A stretch of 38,389 nucleotides of DNA, taken from positions 1 through 38,389 of the IMG/VR virus record IMGVR_UViG_3300032156_000889. The stretch is one strand, 5' to 3'. Positions within the stretch are counted from its first letter, which is position 1. Each line of letters opens with the position of its first letter. Under the pieces are notes generated by a model that had not been told where the DNA came from, made no database searches, and saw nothing but the letters and a program-made list of their open reading frames with translations. Below are positions 24,835 through 31,900 of this stretch, in pieces. Origin of the DNA: a virus. Made by a program: the position numbers and the translations under genes.

Positions 24835-25884
24835 TTAGTAATAATTATTTTGTAAATGGAAACGCCACGCTTGGGTTGGTGAACCATAGCGCCTGTTTAA
24901 ATATCCGATAAACCATTGTGTCTGACATAAAATCCCGTCCTCTGTTAAAGGACAACCTAATTTAGAAGCCGGACAAGCCTGAACCATGCCGGCGCAACCT
25001 ATTTCATTTACAGCGTCATATCTATATCCGGCTTCTTTCTTGAGGATGTTGTCGGCGGCTATTAACTCATCTCCTTGATAGTATTTGCTTAAATAAACAA
25101 GGGCTTTTTCTCTATTCTTTTTTCCTTGAGGAGTTAGTAACTTAGGGAATGGAATTATCTTTGAACCACCAGAGCCACGCTGGTTTTCAGAAATCTTGGG
25201 TTTTAGAAGAGATGAACTTTCTTTTACAACCAACTTATAGGCTCTAGTGGGTCTAAATGAGATTTGATAGTGTATTGAAACAGTTGTAGCCTGGATCGGT
25301 TTTATTAAAGGAAGAAGTAGGAATGAAAGGATAATGGCACCCTGACTAATTCTTTTAGCGGCTAATCCAAACCTTTCTTTCCATTTAAGGTCTTCCGGTG
25401 TATTAAGGGTTTCTTTGATTTCTTCATTAAGACTTTTTGATTTCTTATTTATCGTTTTTAATTTATGATTTATGATTTCTGATTTATGATTTATAGAGGT
25501 ATCGCTACTGTATTGATACCCTATCGATACCTTATTATTAAAATATTTCTTTATTTCCTTAGGGAGTTTCTCTTTTTCGTTATCATAAGCAACGGCATTT
25601 TTAGGACCAGAATACCCACCGTATATACTCGACTTAACGACATAAATCCAATCCTTATAGAAGAAAATTTTACGGTCTTTTTCAAACAAGGTTTTTGCTT
25701 CTTGTAGTTGTTCAGGCGTGGCGCCAGTCTCAAATTTTATAATCCGGTCTGAAAGTTGGTAGATACCCGTAAGACCAATTCTTGAATTGGTGAAGAAGTA
25801 AATAAACAGCATCTTATACACTATCGATAGGGTATTGAACCAATCGTCATCGTAAATTTTCGTATGAACGATCCGAGTCTTCAT
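24835..25884 (-). CDS. Fusion: replication-initiator-like wHTH, membrane segment and transglycosylase-like domain
   Basis: 349 residues in one open frame with no internal start between the parts. Residues 1-120 resemble the N-terminal winged-helix of phage replisome organisers (TKIYDDDWFNTLSIVYKMLF, then a beta-wing and GYSGPKNAVAYDNEKEK). A Lys/Ser-rich linker follows to about 170. Residues about 180-197 are a hydrophobic segment (GAIILSFLLLPLIKPI). Residues about 272-349 resemble a lytic transglycosylase: candidate catalytic Glu in LKKEAGYRYDAVN, then GCAGMVQACPASKLGC and ending NRRYGSPTQAWRF. No membrane or cell-wall role is expected for a replication protein, so either this is a real two-function protein or two genes have become joined. 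Predicted parts are by resemblance. Confidence 0.55.
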   Translation of the reverse strand: MKTRIVHTKIYDDDWFNTLSIVYKMLFIYFFTNSRIGLTGIYQLSDRIIKFETGATPEQLQEAKTLFEKDRKIFFYKDWIYVVKSSIYGGYSGPKNAVAYDNEKEKLPKEIKKYFNNKVSIGYQYSSDTSINHKSEIINHKLKTINKKSKSLNEEIKETLNTPEDLKWKERFGLAAKRISQGAIILSFLLLPLIKPIQATTVSIHYQISFRPTRAYKLVVKESSSLLKPKISENQRGSGGSKIIPFPKLLTPQGKKNREKALVYLSKYYQGDELIAADNILKKEAGYRYDAVNEIGCAGMVQACPASKLGCPLTEDGILCQTQWFIGYLNRRYGSPTQAWRFHLQNNYY

Positions 25885-25904
25885 ATTTCGTCCCGAACTT
25901 CTAA

Positions 25905-26648
25905 TTAACTAAATAATTTCTTTTCATCATATTCGCCTAAATACTTACCTTTCTTACCAAACACTTTAGCTTTTCCTTTTATAAACACTATCATTACTCC
26001 GAGCTTTAGAAAATTAAAGAACCAATGTTTAATCGAAAGTCCTAGAACGACTTTTACCGCCCAATATGAGGTCGCCCTGACCTGATCCCCGACCTGATCC
26101 CCGACCTGATCCCAGACCTGATCCCAGACCTGATCCCAGACCTGATCCCAGACCTGATCCCCGACCTGATCCCCGACCTTTTTAGGCAGTCTTTTTTTAA
26201 TATCTTTTAATTTAGGAAGTTTAGTTGCTTGATATGGATTGTATTTTTTTATTGGTTCTTTTTTAAACTTTTCTATTTTATCTTAGAAAGTAAGTAAAAG
26301 AGGATTAACTTTTCTTGCTAGTTTTTTAAACTTCGGATCAAGTAGCTTATCCCACTCACTAGGAACTTTCTTTAACCATTTAGCAAGTTTAGTATCAGTA
26401 TTAAAATTCTTTTTAACGCTTTGTTCTACGAGTTTGGTTGTTTTAACCACGCTGATCTTTTTCAAGATGTTTTCGGCTATTTCATCATAATGAACATGAT
26501 TGATTTCCTTATCCCACCAAAGATATTCAAACTTTCGATATTTATCCTCGTCAATTTTTAACTCCTCTGCCCCCTCACTATGAGAAACGGTTTTTTTGGC
26601 ATACAAAGCCTTTTTATTATTAGCAAAATATGCTACTCCTTGACACAT
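25905..26648 (-). pseudogene. DQV-repeat protein gene split by an in-frame TAA
   Basis: The first part (ATG 26648 to TAA 26283-26285) codes for 121 residues beginning MCQGVAYFANNKKALY. The next codons are in the same frame and open for 125 further residues to TAA 25905-25907: DKIEKFKKEP..., eight copies of (G/W)DQV, then a domain [14 protein letters not shown] and an end KGKYLGEYDEKKLFS. No new start codon is present right after the TAA. So it looks like one 247-residue gene with a single nonsense codon; alternatively the C-terminal part is expressed by read-through or is decayed. Function of neither part is known. Confidence 0.6.
26080..26175. repeat. 12-bp tandem repeat (8 units)
   Basis: Eight perfect or near-perfect copies of GACCTGATCCC(C/A) on the plus strand, encoding (G/W)-D-Q-V units on the minus strand. 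Only the last base changes, so copies are young or are being homogenised. Local base composition is well above the GC of its flanks. Confidence 0.9.
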
Positions 26649-26669
26649 ACGTTTTTATTAACTTCTAAA

Positions 26670-26734
26670 CATCAACCGTCGTCCCCTACAAGCGGTTGGT
26701 GTCTGCCCTGAACAGACCTCTGAAGTTCAGGGCT
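26670..26734. other. Two stacked inverted repeats upstream of the DQV-repeat gene
   Basis: CAACCG (26674-) with CGGTTG in a first hairpin, then GCCCTGAAC (26705-) with GTTCAGGGC (to 26733) in a second. On the minus strand they lie in the leader of 26648; on the plus strand the second is followed by TTTCT. Could be a regulatory leader or a weak terminator. No known riboswitch pattern recognised. Confidence 0.45.
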
Positions 26735-26743
26735 TTCTAATTG

Positions 26744-26902
26744 TCAAATATGTTTTGATTTGATTTCCTCAATCTCTTCTTGGGAACACTTATAGCATTG
26801 ATAAGATAATCTATGACGGCTCCTTATCTCCTCATTGTATTTGCGCTCACCAGCCGTCAATACTTTTCCGCAATGACATTTAATCTGTAATGGGTTATCC
26901 AT
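26744..26902 (-). CDS. Small zinc-ribbon-like protein
   Basis: 52 residues from ATG 26902. Four Cys in two pairs (KCHC near 9-11 and CYKC near 38-41), a typical tiny zinc ribbon. Basic and acidic halves. No family recognised. Sits directly after the probable ssDNA-binding gene. Confidence 0.55.
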   Translation of the reverse strand: MDNPLQIKCHCGKVLTAGERKYNEEIRSRHRLSYQCYKCSQEEIEEIKSKHI

Positions 26903-26904
26903 GT

Positions 26905-27450
26905 TTAGATTTTTACATCATCAGGATTGACATCTTCAACTCCCTCTTTTGAAAAAAGAAACGGATCTTCTCCTGAAAATAGAGCATTTAGTTTAACTGG
27001 TTTATTTTTAAGAGCTTCTTTTATATGTTTTTCGGTTGGTTCTTTTGGATCCGGTACAACTGTGTATTTTGTCGCCAGTCCTGTTCCTGCTTTTTGGATT
27101 ATAAGATCATAACTGTCAACCGGTGATCCCCATTTGTTACTGTTAATTAGCGCTTGAATTGATTGTTTTAATCCTTTTTGGGTTAGTTCAAGTATCTGGA
27201 TCGCCTCATCTTTGTAATTCCAAACGATAAAAGCCCAAAACTTTTTAACCTTGTCTGGTTCTTGGATTTCACTCATTATTAAATCTTCATCTAAGCGTTT
27301 TCTTATCGGCTTGCGATTGCCTTCATTATCTTCGTTCCAGTATTCCCATCCAACGATAGCTGAGGATAAAATTCTAAATTTGTTCTCGCCATCCTCAAAC
27401 TTCATATAATTCCCAATTTCCTTATAACCTTTCGGTAAAAGATCTGTCAT
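26905..27450 (-). CDS. Probable single-stranded DNA-binding protein
   Basis: 181 residues. Beta-rich N-terminal half: GENKFRILSSAIVGWEYW, KKFWAFIVWNYKDEAIQILEL, then a helix with LKQSIQAL and a strand DLIIQKAGTGLATKYTVVP; the C-terminus is acidic (EGVEDVNPDDVKI), as is normal for SSB and gp2.5/gp32-like proteins, where the acidic tail recruits partners. It would coat ssDNA in replication or recombination. The call rests on overall pattern. Confidence 0.55.
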   Translation of the reverse strand: MTDLLPKGYKEIGNYMKFEDGENKFRILSSAIVGWEYWNEDNEGNRKPIRKRLDEDLIMSEIQEPDKVKKFWAFIVWNYKDEAIQILELTQKGLKQSIQALINSNKWGSPVDSYDLIIQKAGTGLATKYTVVPDPKEPTEKHIKEALKNKPVKLNALFSGEDPFLFSKEGVEDVNPDDVKI

Positions 27451-27451
27451 A

Positions 27452-27670
27452 TTATTGATTTAAAAGCCTTGAGATTTGTTTTTCTTCTTTCTGGCTTAAT
27501 TTATAATTTTCTGCGACGACCCATCTTTTAAGCAATCGATAAAGATCATGTAAAAAACTATCCTGTTGCTCGTTTGTGAGCTTTAACCAGGTAAGTGTTC
27601 TTACGACTGTCATTATTTCTTGTTTGGTATTCATATTGACCTTTTCCTTTTTTTCTGCTATATTTGTCAT
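27452..27670 (-). CDS. Hypothetical small helical protein
   Basis: 72 residues. Mostly helical (KQEIMTVVRTLTWLKL, HDLYRLLKRWVVAENY). A second ATG at residue 13 (27634) follows an AAAGG and could be the real start. No family recognised. Confidence 0.5.
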   Translation of the reverse strand: MTNIAEKKEKVNMNTKQEIMTVVRTLTWLKLTNEQQDSFLHDLYRLLKRWVVAENYKLSQKEEKQISRLLNQ

Positions 27671-27691
27671 AAAGTTTTTAGAACTTTTAAC

Positions 27692-27727
27692 AATAAAGAT
27701 CGAGTTTGCGCTCGGTCTTTATTTTTT
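27692..27727. terminator. Bidirectional-type hairpin with T-run
   Basis: AATAAAGATCGAG (27692-27704) pairs with CTCGGTCTTTATT (27711-27723), followed on the plus strand by a T-run. It overlaps the stop of the leftward membrane protein gene. It could partly terminate the first two genes of the early operon. Confidence 0.55.
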
Positions 27728-27907
27728 AACATTAAACTGTTTCTCAATTTTTAAACTTTCAACTACTTCTGGGTAACTTATCGCAGTCGCAAGCGCCCTA
27801 TAATGCTTGTTTACCCAAAACATCGCCATAATCACCAAAGTTAAAACAACACCGGCAAAAAATATCTTTACTACTTTCAATATTTCTTTAAAATTTGGTT
27901 TTTTCAT
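27719..27907 (-). CDS. Single-pass membrane protein
   Basis: 62 residues with one hydrophobic helix (about 15-32, FFAGVVLTLVIMAMFWV) and a charged tail. A GAGGGTGAG-type Shine-Dalgarno precedes it. Overlaps the stop of the upstream gene by 4 nt. Could be a superinfection or membrane-host-takeover factor; function unknown. Confidence 0.55.
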   Translation of the reverse strand: MKKPNFKEILKVVKIFFAGVVLTLVIMAMFWVNKHYRALATAISYPEVVESLKIEKQFNVKK

Positions 27908-28161
27908 TTATTCTCACCCTCTTTCTCTTTGATTAACTGATCTATGCGTTGAAATGTGTAGCTGATGTTTCGAGGTTTTAAAGCATTATTTATTTTTTCA
28001 GTCAGTTTTCGTAGGGTATAGTTAATTCTAAATTCACGAGCGATCAATCCGATAAGATCACTTGAAATTACCTTGTATGATAGATTTACTAACTCATGCG
28101 CTTCCGATGGTTGATTTGTAACATTTATTTTGTTATAATTCTTGTCATTATGGCTTGTCAT
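27904..28161 (-). CDS. First gene of the early operon, possible DNA-binding protein
   Basis: 85 residues. Helical, with a segment DLIGLIAREFRINYTLRKLTEKINNAL that could be a winged-helix-like DNA-binding unit. It lies directly next to an inverted repeat (28177-28224) and the leftward promoter, the normal place for a phage switch regulator. Identity not established. Its TGA overlaps the next ATG. Confidence 0.5.
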   Translation of the reverse strand: MTSHNDKNYNKINVTNQPSEAHELVNLSYKVISSDLIGLIAREFRINYTLRKLTEKINNALKPRNISYTFQRIDQLIKEKEGENK

Positions 28162-28176
28162 ATCACCCTTATTTCC

Positions 28177-28224
28177 GCTTTTTTACGATCTTAAAGATGA
28201 TATAATTAAGATCGTAAAAGAAGC
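28177..28224. promoter_or_regulatory. Long inverted repeat, probable operator
   Basis: 28177-28194 and 28206-28224 are inverted copies (core TTTTACGATCTT / AAGATCGTAAAA perfect over 12 bp, extended to GCTT...AAGC with one extra base in the right arm). The loop (28195-28205) holds most of the -10 of the rightward integrase promoter. A dimeric repressor on this site would block int and act as a roadblock for leftward RNA. Confidence 0.7.
28198..28206 (+). promoter_or_regulatory. Extended -10 promoter for integrase
   Basis: TGATATAAT (28198-28206) is a full extended -10; no good -35 is seen 17 nt upstream. Predicted start near 28213, giving a leader of about 95 nt before the integrase ATG. It sits in the middle of the inverted repeat. 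Confidence 0.55.
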
Positions 28225-28244
28225 TAATTTTTAATGTTGTTTTA

Positions 28245-28273
28245 AGTATAAACAGGTTATTTCTGATTGTCAA
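28245..28273 (-). promoter_or_regulatory. Strong promoter of the leftward early operon
   Basis: On the minus strand: TTGACA (28273-28268), 17-nt spacer, TATACT (28250-28245). Predicted start near 28238. It faces the integrase promoter, and its RNA passes through the inverted repeat. Confidence 0.8.
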
Positions 28274-28307
28274 GCGTATTTGATAATAGAGTAGGAAAAA
28301 GGGTAAT

Positions 28308-29285
28308 ATGAAGTGCCCTTTTATGTTCAAATTAACGCTTGACCAGTTTGAAAACAATCTTTTTCTTAACGGGAACAGGAAAAGCACCATCACTACTTTT
28401 AGGTCTATTTTTAATAAAATCAGTGCATACTTTAAGAATATTGAGTTTAATGAGGAAAACTGCGACATCTTCATTTCAGAGCTTAGAAGTAAAATCCAGT
28501 CAGGCACTCTAAGAAACTATATTATTGTTCTCCGGCACATCGGAGAGATTACCGGCGATAGATTTGTATTTAAGTATAAGACGCCGAAAGTAGATAAGAA
28601 ATTCATCGTAACTCTTACTCCCCAGGAGATAAAGCAGATTGCTGAAGTGAAAACCCTACGAAAGAAGGATAAAAGAAAGATAAACTATAGGTATAAGTGC
28701 GTGATCTATGCCCTATCCTTAACAGGACTGCGTATTTCAGAACTTACCTGTCTTAAATGGGAAGATATCATAAATGATTGTTTTGTCATTAGGAAATCAA
28801 AGACTGGAGAAGCAAGAAGCGTCCCTTTGGCCCCAAAAGTCAAGGAACTTATAAGCAAACTTCCCCATTATAATCATGGGTTTATATTCGGATCACATCT
28901 AGGCGGTCTTAATCCCTCACGGTTTAACCTTGAATTAAAGGTTCGAGCAAAACTCATGGGTATTGATAAGATAATAACAGCCCATACTTTCAGACACTCA
29001 TTTATCACCGAGTGTATCCAAAACGATGAAAACCCTTTTAAGGTCAAGAAAATAGTGGGACACAAGAAACTCGAAACGACCCTAGCCTATACTCATTTGG
29101 TAGTTGATGATCTAATCAACATCGTCAAGTCTCATCCTTTGGCGGGGATGGCCCGACTATCTTTAATCAAAGACAAACTGAGAAGATTTATCGAAAGATT
29201 AAATACAGGAAATCTTGAACTATTATTTGAAGAAAAAGTAGATGAAGTAATCTTAAGAATTAGGAAACGGCGATTGACAAATTAA
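28308..29285 (+). CDS. int: Tyrosine recombinase, phage integrase
   Basis: 325 residues. An N-terminal core-binding domain (about 1-100, SAM-like) precedes the catalytic domain with all active-site residues: R142 (TGLRISEL), K165 (KSKTGE), H226-x-x-R229 (HTFRH), H252 (VGHKKL) and Y261 (TLAYTH). It should carry out site-specific integration and excision, so the phage is probably temperate. It is transcribed away from the early operon from a promoter lying inside a probable operator. An attP core was not identified. Confidence 0.92.
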   Translation: MKCPFMFKLTLDQFENNLFLNGNRKSTITTFRSIFNKISAYFKNIEFNEENCDIFISELRSKIQSGTLRNYIIVLRHIGEITGDRFVFKYKTPKVDKKFIVTLTPQEIKQIAEVKTLRKKDKRKINYRYKCVIYALSLTGLRISELTCLKWEDIINDCFVIRKSKTGEARSVPLAPKVKELISKLPHYNHGFIFGSHLGGLNPSRFNLELKVRAKLMGIDKIITAHTFRHSFITECIQNDENPFKVKKIVGHKKLETTLAYTHLVVDDLINIVKSHPLAGMARLSLIKDKLRRFIERLNTGNLELLFEEKVDEVILRIRKRRLTN

Positions 29286-29307
29286 CAAAAAAACGTAGAA
29301 TTAAACT

Positions 29308-29478
29308 ATGAACCCACTAATAAAAACAGCAGAGAAAATGGAAACTCAACAAGAATATAAAAATAGGGTACAAAGCGCTATACAAACGGCTTATCAGTAT
29401 AATGAACAAGAAATCTATTATATGTGGCACTATCACGGATACGTTCCTAATCTTAAAAGCTATACAGATTTTCTATAA
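29308..29478 (+). CDS. Hypothetical small protein
   Basis: 56 residues. Helical and aromatic-rich (KTAEKMETQQEYKNRVQSAI, then YYMWHYHGYVP). No family recognised. It starts 22 nt after the integrase stop. Confidence 0.45.
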   Translation: MNPLIKTAEKMETQQEYKNRVQSAIQTAYQYNEQEIYYMWHYHGYVPNLKSYTDFL

Positions 29479-29517
29479 AAAACCCATTTATACAATTGGT
29501 TAAATAATTACGTTCTT

Positions 29518-29546
29518 TTGACAACTGTAATAAAAAAGAGTAAAAT
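29518..29546 (+). promoter_or_regulatory. Strong sigma70 promoter of the packaging operon
   Basis: TTGACA (29518-29523), 17-nt spacer, TAAAAT (29541-29546); only one base from consensus in the -10. It lies just ahead of the small genes before the terminase. Confidence 0.8.
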
Positions 29547-29567
29547 TCAATTAGACCTCTGCTATTA

Positions 29568-29765
29568 ATGGCTGTTATATTCACGTTGAAGAAAACCGGC
29601 GAATTTGTTAGAACCCATGTAAAGGAAGGTGTTACTGAAGTGTGGGAGCTGATTAATAGTGGCGACCCCAACAAATCTACCAGAGACTATTTATTACTTT
29701 TAGATGACAAGAACAATCCAATTATTATTAATAAACGATTTATTTTCAGAATAGATGAAGACTGA
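29568..29765 (+). CDS. Hypothetical small protein
   Basis: 65 residues, beta-rich (VIFTLKKTGEFVRTHV, then LLLLDDKNNPIIINKRF). No family recognised. Its stop overlaps the next start; likely translated together with the next genes from the promoter at 29518. Confidence 0.5.
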   Translation: MAVIFTLKKTGEFVRTHVKEGVTEVWELINSGDPNKSTRDYLLLLDDKNNPIIINKRFIFRIDED

Positions 29766-29919
29766 GTTTACCGCAGAGATCAAGGAAACTAAACAAGTTA
29801 AAAGTGTATCACTAGACAATGTATTTTCAATTAAGTTTATTACTGATGATAGTTCTGTTCTTGATTTGGGTAAACTCCCATCGGACAGGACTGTAAAAGT
29901 TATTGTGGAATATGACTGA
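29755..29919 (+). CDS. Hypothetical small protein
   Basis: 54 residues. Beta-type sequence (KTEFTAEIKETKQVKSVS, then VFSIKFITDDSS). Its ATG overlaps the previous gene by 11 nt and its TGA overlaps the ATG of the small terminase by 8 nt. No family recognised. Confidence 0.5.
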   Translation: MKTEFTAEIKETKQVKSVSLDNVFSIKFITDDSSVLDLGKLPSDRTVKVIVEYD

Positions 29920-30280
29920 TTTAAAATTATTATCACCACCAGAAAAGAAAGTAGCATCTAAGGTGCTTAGAAACAGAGGATTTTCCTTGCGACAAATTGA
30001 AAACATACTTGGAGTGTCAGATAGCTCCGCATTACTTTATTCTAAATTAGAAACTCCAGAAGAATTAACGCAATTTCAAGCGGAACTGGAAAAACAGTTT
30101 ACAATTAGAGAAGATATTGTTGCCGCAAAAGCCCTATCAAGAATAGATAATAAAATGGCAACTGCAAGAATTAACGAAGCCCTAGATGTTTACAAAGTGA
30201 TGAGAGGAAAAGAACAAGGAGGAGGGGTGATGGTTAATATTAAACAGGAGTTTCAAAAGGAGGCAGAGGAATATAAATGA
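29912..30280 (+). CDS. Terminase small subunit (probable)
   Basis: 122 residues from ATG 29912, preferred to an upstream TTG. Residues about 18-45 contain an HTH (GFSLRQIENILGVSDSSALL) of the sort used by small terminases to bind packaging sites; a helical oligomerisation part (AAKALSRIDNKMATARINEAL) and an acidic end follow. The next gene is the large terminase, overlapping by 4 nt. Confidence 0.75.
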   Translation: MTDLKLLSPPEKKVASKVLRNRGFSLRQIENILGVSDSSALLYSKLETPEELTQFQAELEKQFTIREDIVAAKALSRIDNKMATARINEALDVYKVMRGKEQGGGVMVNIKQEFQKEAEEYK

Positions 30281-31074
30281 ATTATCTTAAATGGATCACC
30301 GACAAATTAAAAATTGTTGATAAAAATAAACAATCTGTAGATTTTATTCCCAATAAAACACAAACAGATTTTGTTTCTAAAATGTCAGGAAAAGACATAA
30401 TATTAAAAGCAAGACAGATGGGGTTTTCCAGTATTATATTAGCAGTTTTTACCGCTGATTTTACTTTGATTGAAAATACTTACAATGTGGTAGTGGCTGA
30501 TGTTGATGATAATGCCACTGGACTTTTAGCAAGGGTTAAATATTACGTTGAGTCTTATGCAGAAAAAACAGGAAGGCAAATACCTCTTAAATATAATTCA
30601 AAGACTGAGTTATATAATCCAGTAATGAATAGCTACTATAAAATAGGATCAGCTAAAAATATCGAGTTTGGACGATCAAAAACAATTTCCAATTTACATT
30701 TAAGCGAACTTTCGTTTTATTCCAATCCAGAAGCAATCTTTGGTTCAGCACTACAAGCGGTTGTTCCAAATGGGCGGGTAATCATTGAGACAACCGCCAA
30801 CGGTTTTAACTGGTTTAAGAATTTATGGGATCGAGGGGAGGAGCGGGGATTTAAGAAGCATTTTTATAATCCTCTATGGGAGTATGACGAGAAGTTTTTA
30901 GAGATGAAAAAAAGAGAGCTTGAGAGATTATTTCCCCAAGAGTATCCAATGACCGAACAAGAGGCGTTTTTAACTTCAGGCGATCTTTATTTTAGTAAAC
31001 TAGCGCTTAAGTATTATCTTGATAATATTAAAGAACCAATTACTGAAAATTTAATCTATGGTCAAACAATTTAG
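30277..31074 (+). CDS. Terminase large subunit, ATPase part
   Basis: 265 residues. Walker A-like K44-A-R-Q-M-G-F-S-S52, Walker B with E144 (NLHLSELSFY), and the motif III/coupling region around IIETTANGF. It drives DNA into the procapsid. The frame stops at 31074, before the nuclease domain, which continues in another frame from 31058. So the usual single protein is split, or joined by a +1 frameshift near the overlap 31058-31074. Confidence 0.88.
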   Translation: MNYLKWITDKLKIVDKNKQSVDFIPNKTQTDFVSKMSGKDIILKARQMGFSSIILAVFTADFTLIENTYNVVVADVDDNATGLLARVKYYVESYAEKTGRQIPLKYNSKTELYNPVMNSYYKIGSAKNIEFGRSKTISNLHLSELSFYSNPEAIFGSALQAVVPNGRVIIETTANGFNWFKNLWDRGEERGFKKHFYNPLWEYDEKFLEMKKRELERLFPQEYPMTEQEAFLTSGDLYFSKLALKYYLDNIKEPITENLIYGQTI

Positions 31075-31708
31075 AGATATTGAAAGTGGTGAGTTTTTAG
31101 TTGCTGGTTATGATTTAGCGGCTGGTGTTAAGGATTACTGCGCTGTTCAATTCATTTCAAAGACTAAAGTAGATGTTCCTTTGGTAATTCATTCAGATAA
31201 AATCGCAAGCGAGATAACTAATATAGTTGTTCAGGTATTGGAAAAGATTTATAATCGCACAAAAATCAAACCGCTTATCGCTCCTGAAACTAATGCCGGT
31301 GGAGCTTATGAGATAGATCGAATGCTTGCGATGAATAGATTAAACCGATATAGTGTGTGGGAGCAACCTTCAGGAGTAGGAATGATAGTAGGAGGTGAGC
31401 CTAGACGTTATGGGTGGACAACGACAACTGCTACTCGACCCAAGATGTTATCTGATTTAAAACAAGCAATAGATAATAAAGTGTTAAAGATTTATGACGA
31501 AAAAACAATTAATGAGATGTATTCTTTTGTTGTAGTTAAAGGAACTTCTATTTGGAAAGCTCAAGCTGAAGAAAACGCTCACGATGATCTTTTAATGGCT
31601 TTGGCTATTGCTTATCAATTGTATCAATCGGCTGAAAAACCTGAAGCTGAAGAAGACGACACACCAGTTCCTAAAGAACACCTATTTAACAAACAAGGAT
31701 TTTATTAA
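31058..31708 (+). CDS. Terminase large subunit, nuclease part
   Basis: 216 residues. RNase H-like nuclease: D19 in VAGYDLAAG, E77 in APETNAGG and D176/D177 in HDDLLMAL are the expected acidic metal ligands. It makes the packaging cuts. Starts at ATG 31058, 17 nt before the end of the ATPase frame. Ends in a Lys/Glu-rich tail and overlaps the next gene by one base. Confidence 0.85.
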   Translation: MVKQFRDIESGEFLVAGYDLAAGVKDYCAVQFISKTKVDVPLVIHSDKIASEITNIVVQVLEKIYNRTKIKPLIAPETNAGGAYEIDRMLAMNRLNRYSVWEQPSGVGMIVGGEPRRYGWTTTTATRPKMLSDLKQAIDNKVLKIYDEKTINEMYSFVVVKGTSIWKAQAEENAHDDLLMALAIAYQLYQSAEKPEAEEDDTPVPKEHLFNKQGFY

Positions 31709-31896
31709 TGAGCGAACATAAATTACCTTATGAACTCCATATCAGAGAAGAAAACCTACAATTCCATAGGGATTTGGATGAGGATATGATCCATAAGGGA
31801 ATGGGGATGTTTTCGTTTATTATAAAACTGAACAATGGGGAGATAATTGATTATATTGTCTTGGATTATGAATCAACAGAAGGATTGGAGTTATGA
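31708..31896 (+). CDS. Hypothetical small protein
   Basis: 62 residues. Acidic, with His-rich start and beta end (FIIKLNNGEIIDYIVLDYES). No family recognised. Overlaps the terminase stop by one base. Confidence 0.5.
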   Translation: MSEHKLPYELHIREENLQFHRDLDEDMIHKGMGMFSFIIKLNNGEIIDYIVLDYESTEGLEL

Positions 31897-31900
31897 AAAA

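Noticed and set aside
26080-26175. CRISPR-like array
   Set aside because: Units are 12 bp and adjacent, with no spacers; they encode a protein repeat.
26283-26285. Alternative genetic code with TAA read as sense
   Set aside because: Many other genes end cleanly with TAA at overlaps with the next start, so only this gene would be affected.
26654-26743. tRNA gene
   Set aside because: Two stems are present but there is no acceptor stem, anticodon arm or T-arm pattern in either direction. No tRNA was seen elsewhere.
28169-28507. Minus-strand frame of 112 codons over the switch region and integrase start
   Set aside because: It covers the promoters and the inverted repeat as well as the start of the confident integrase gene, with hydrophobic composition typical of AT-rich shadow frames.
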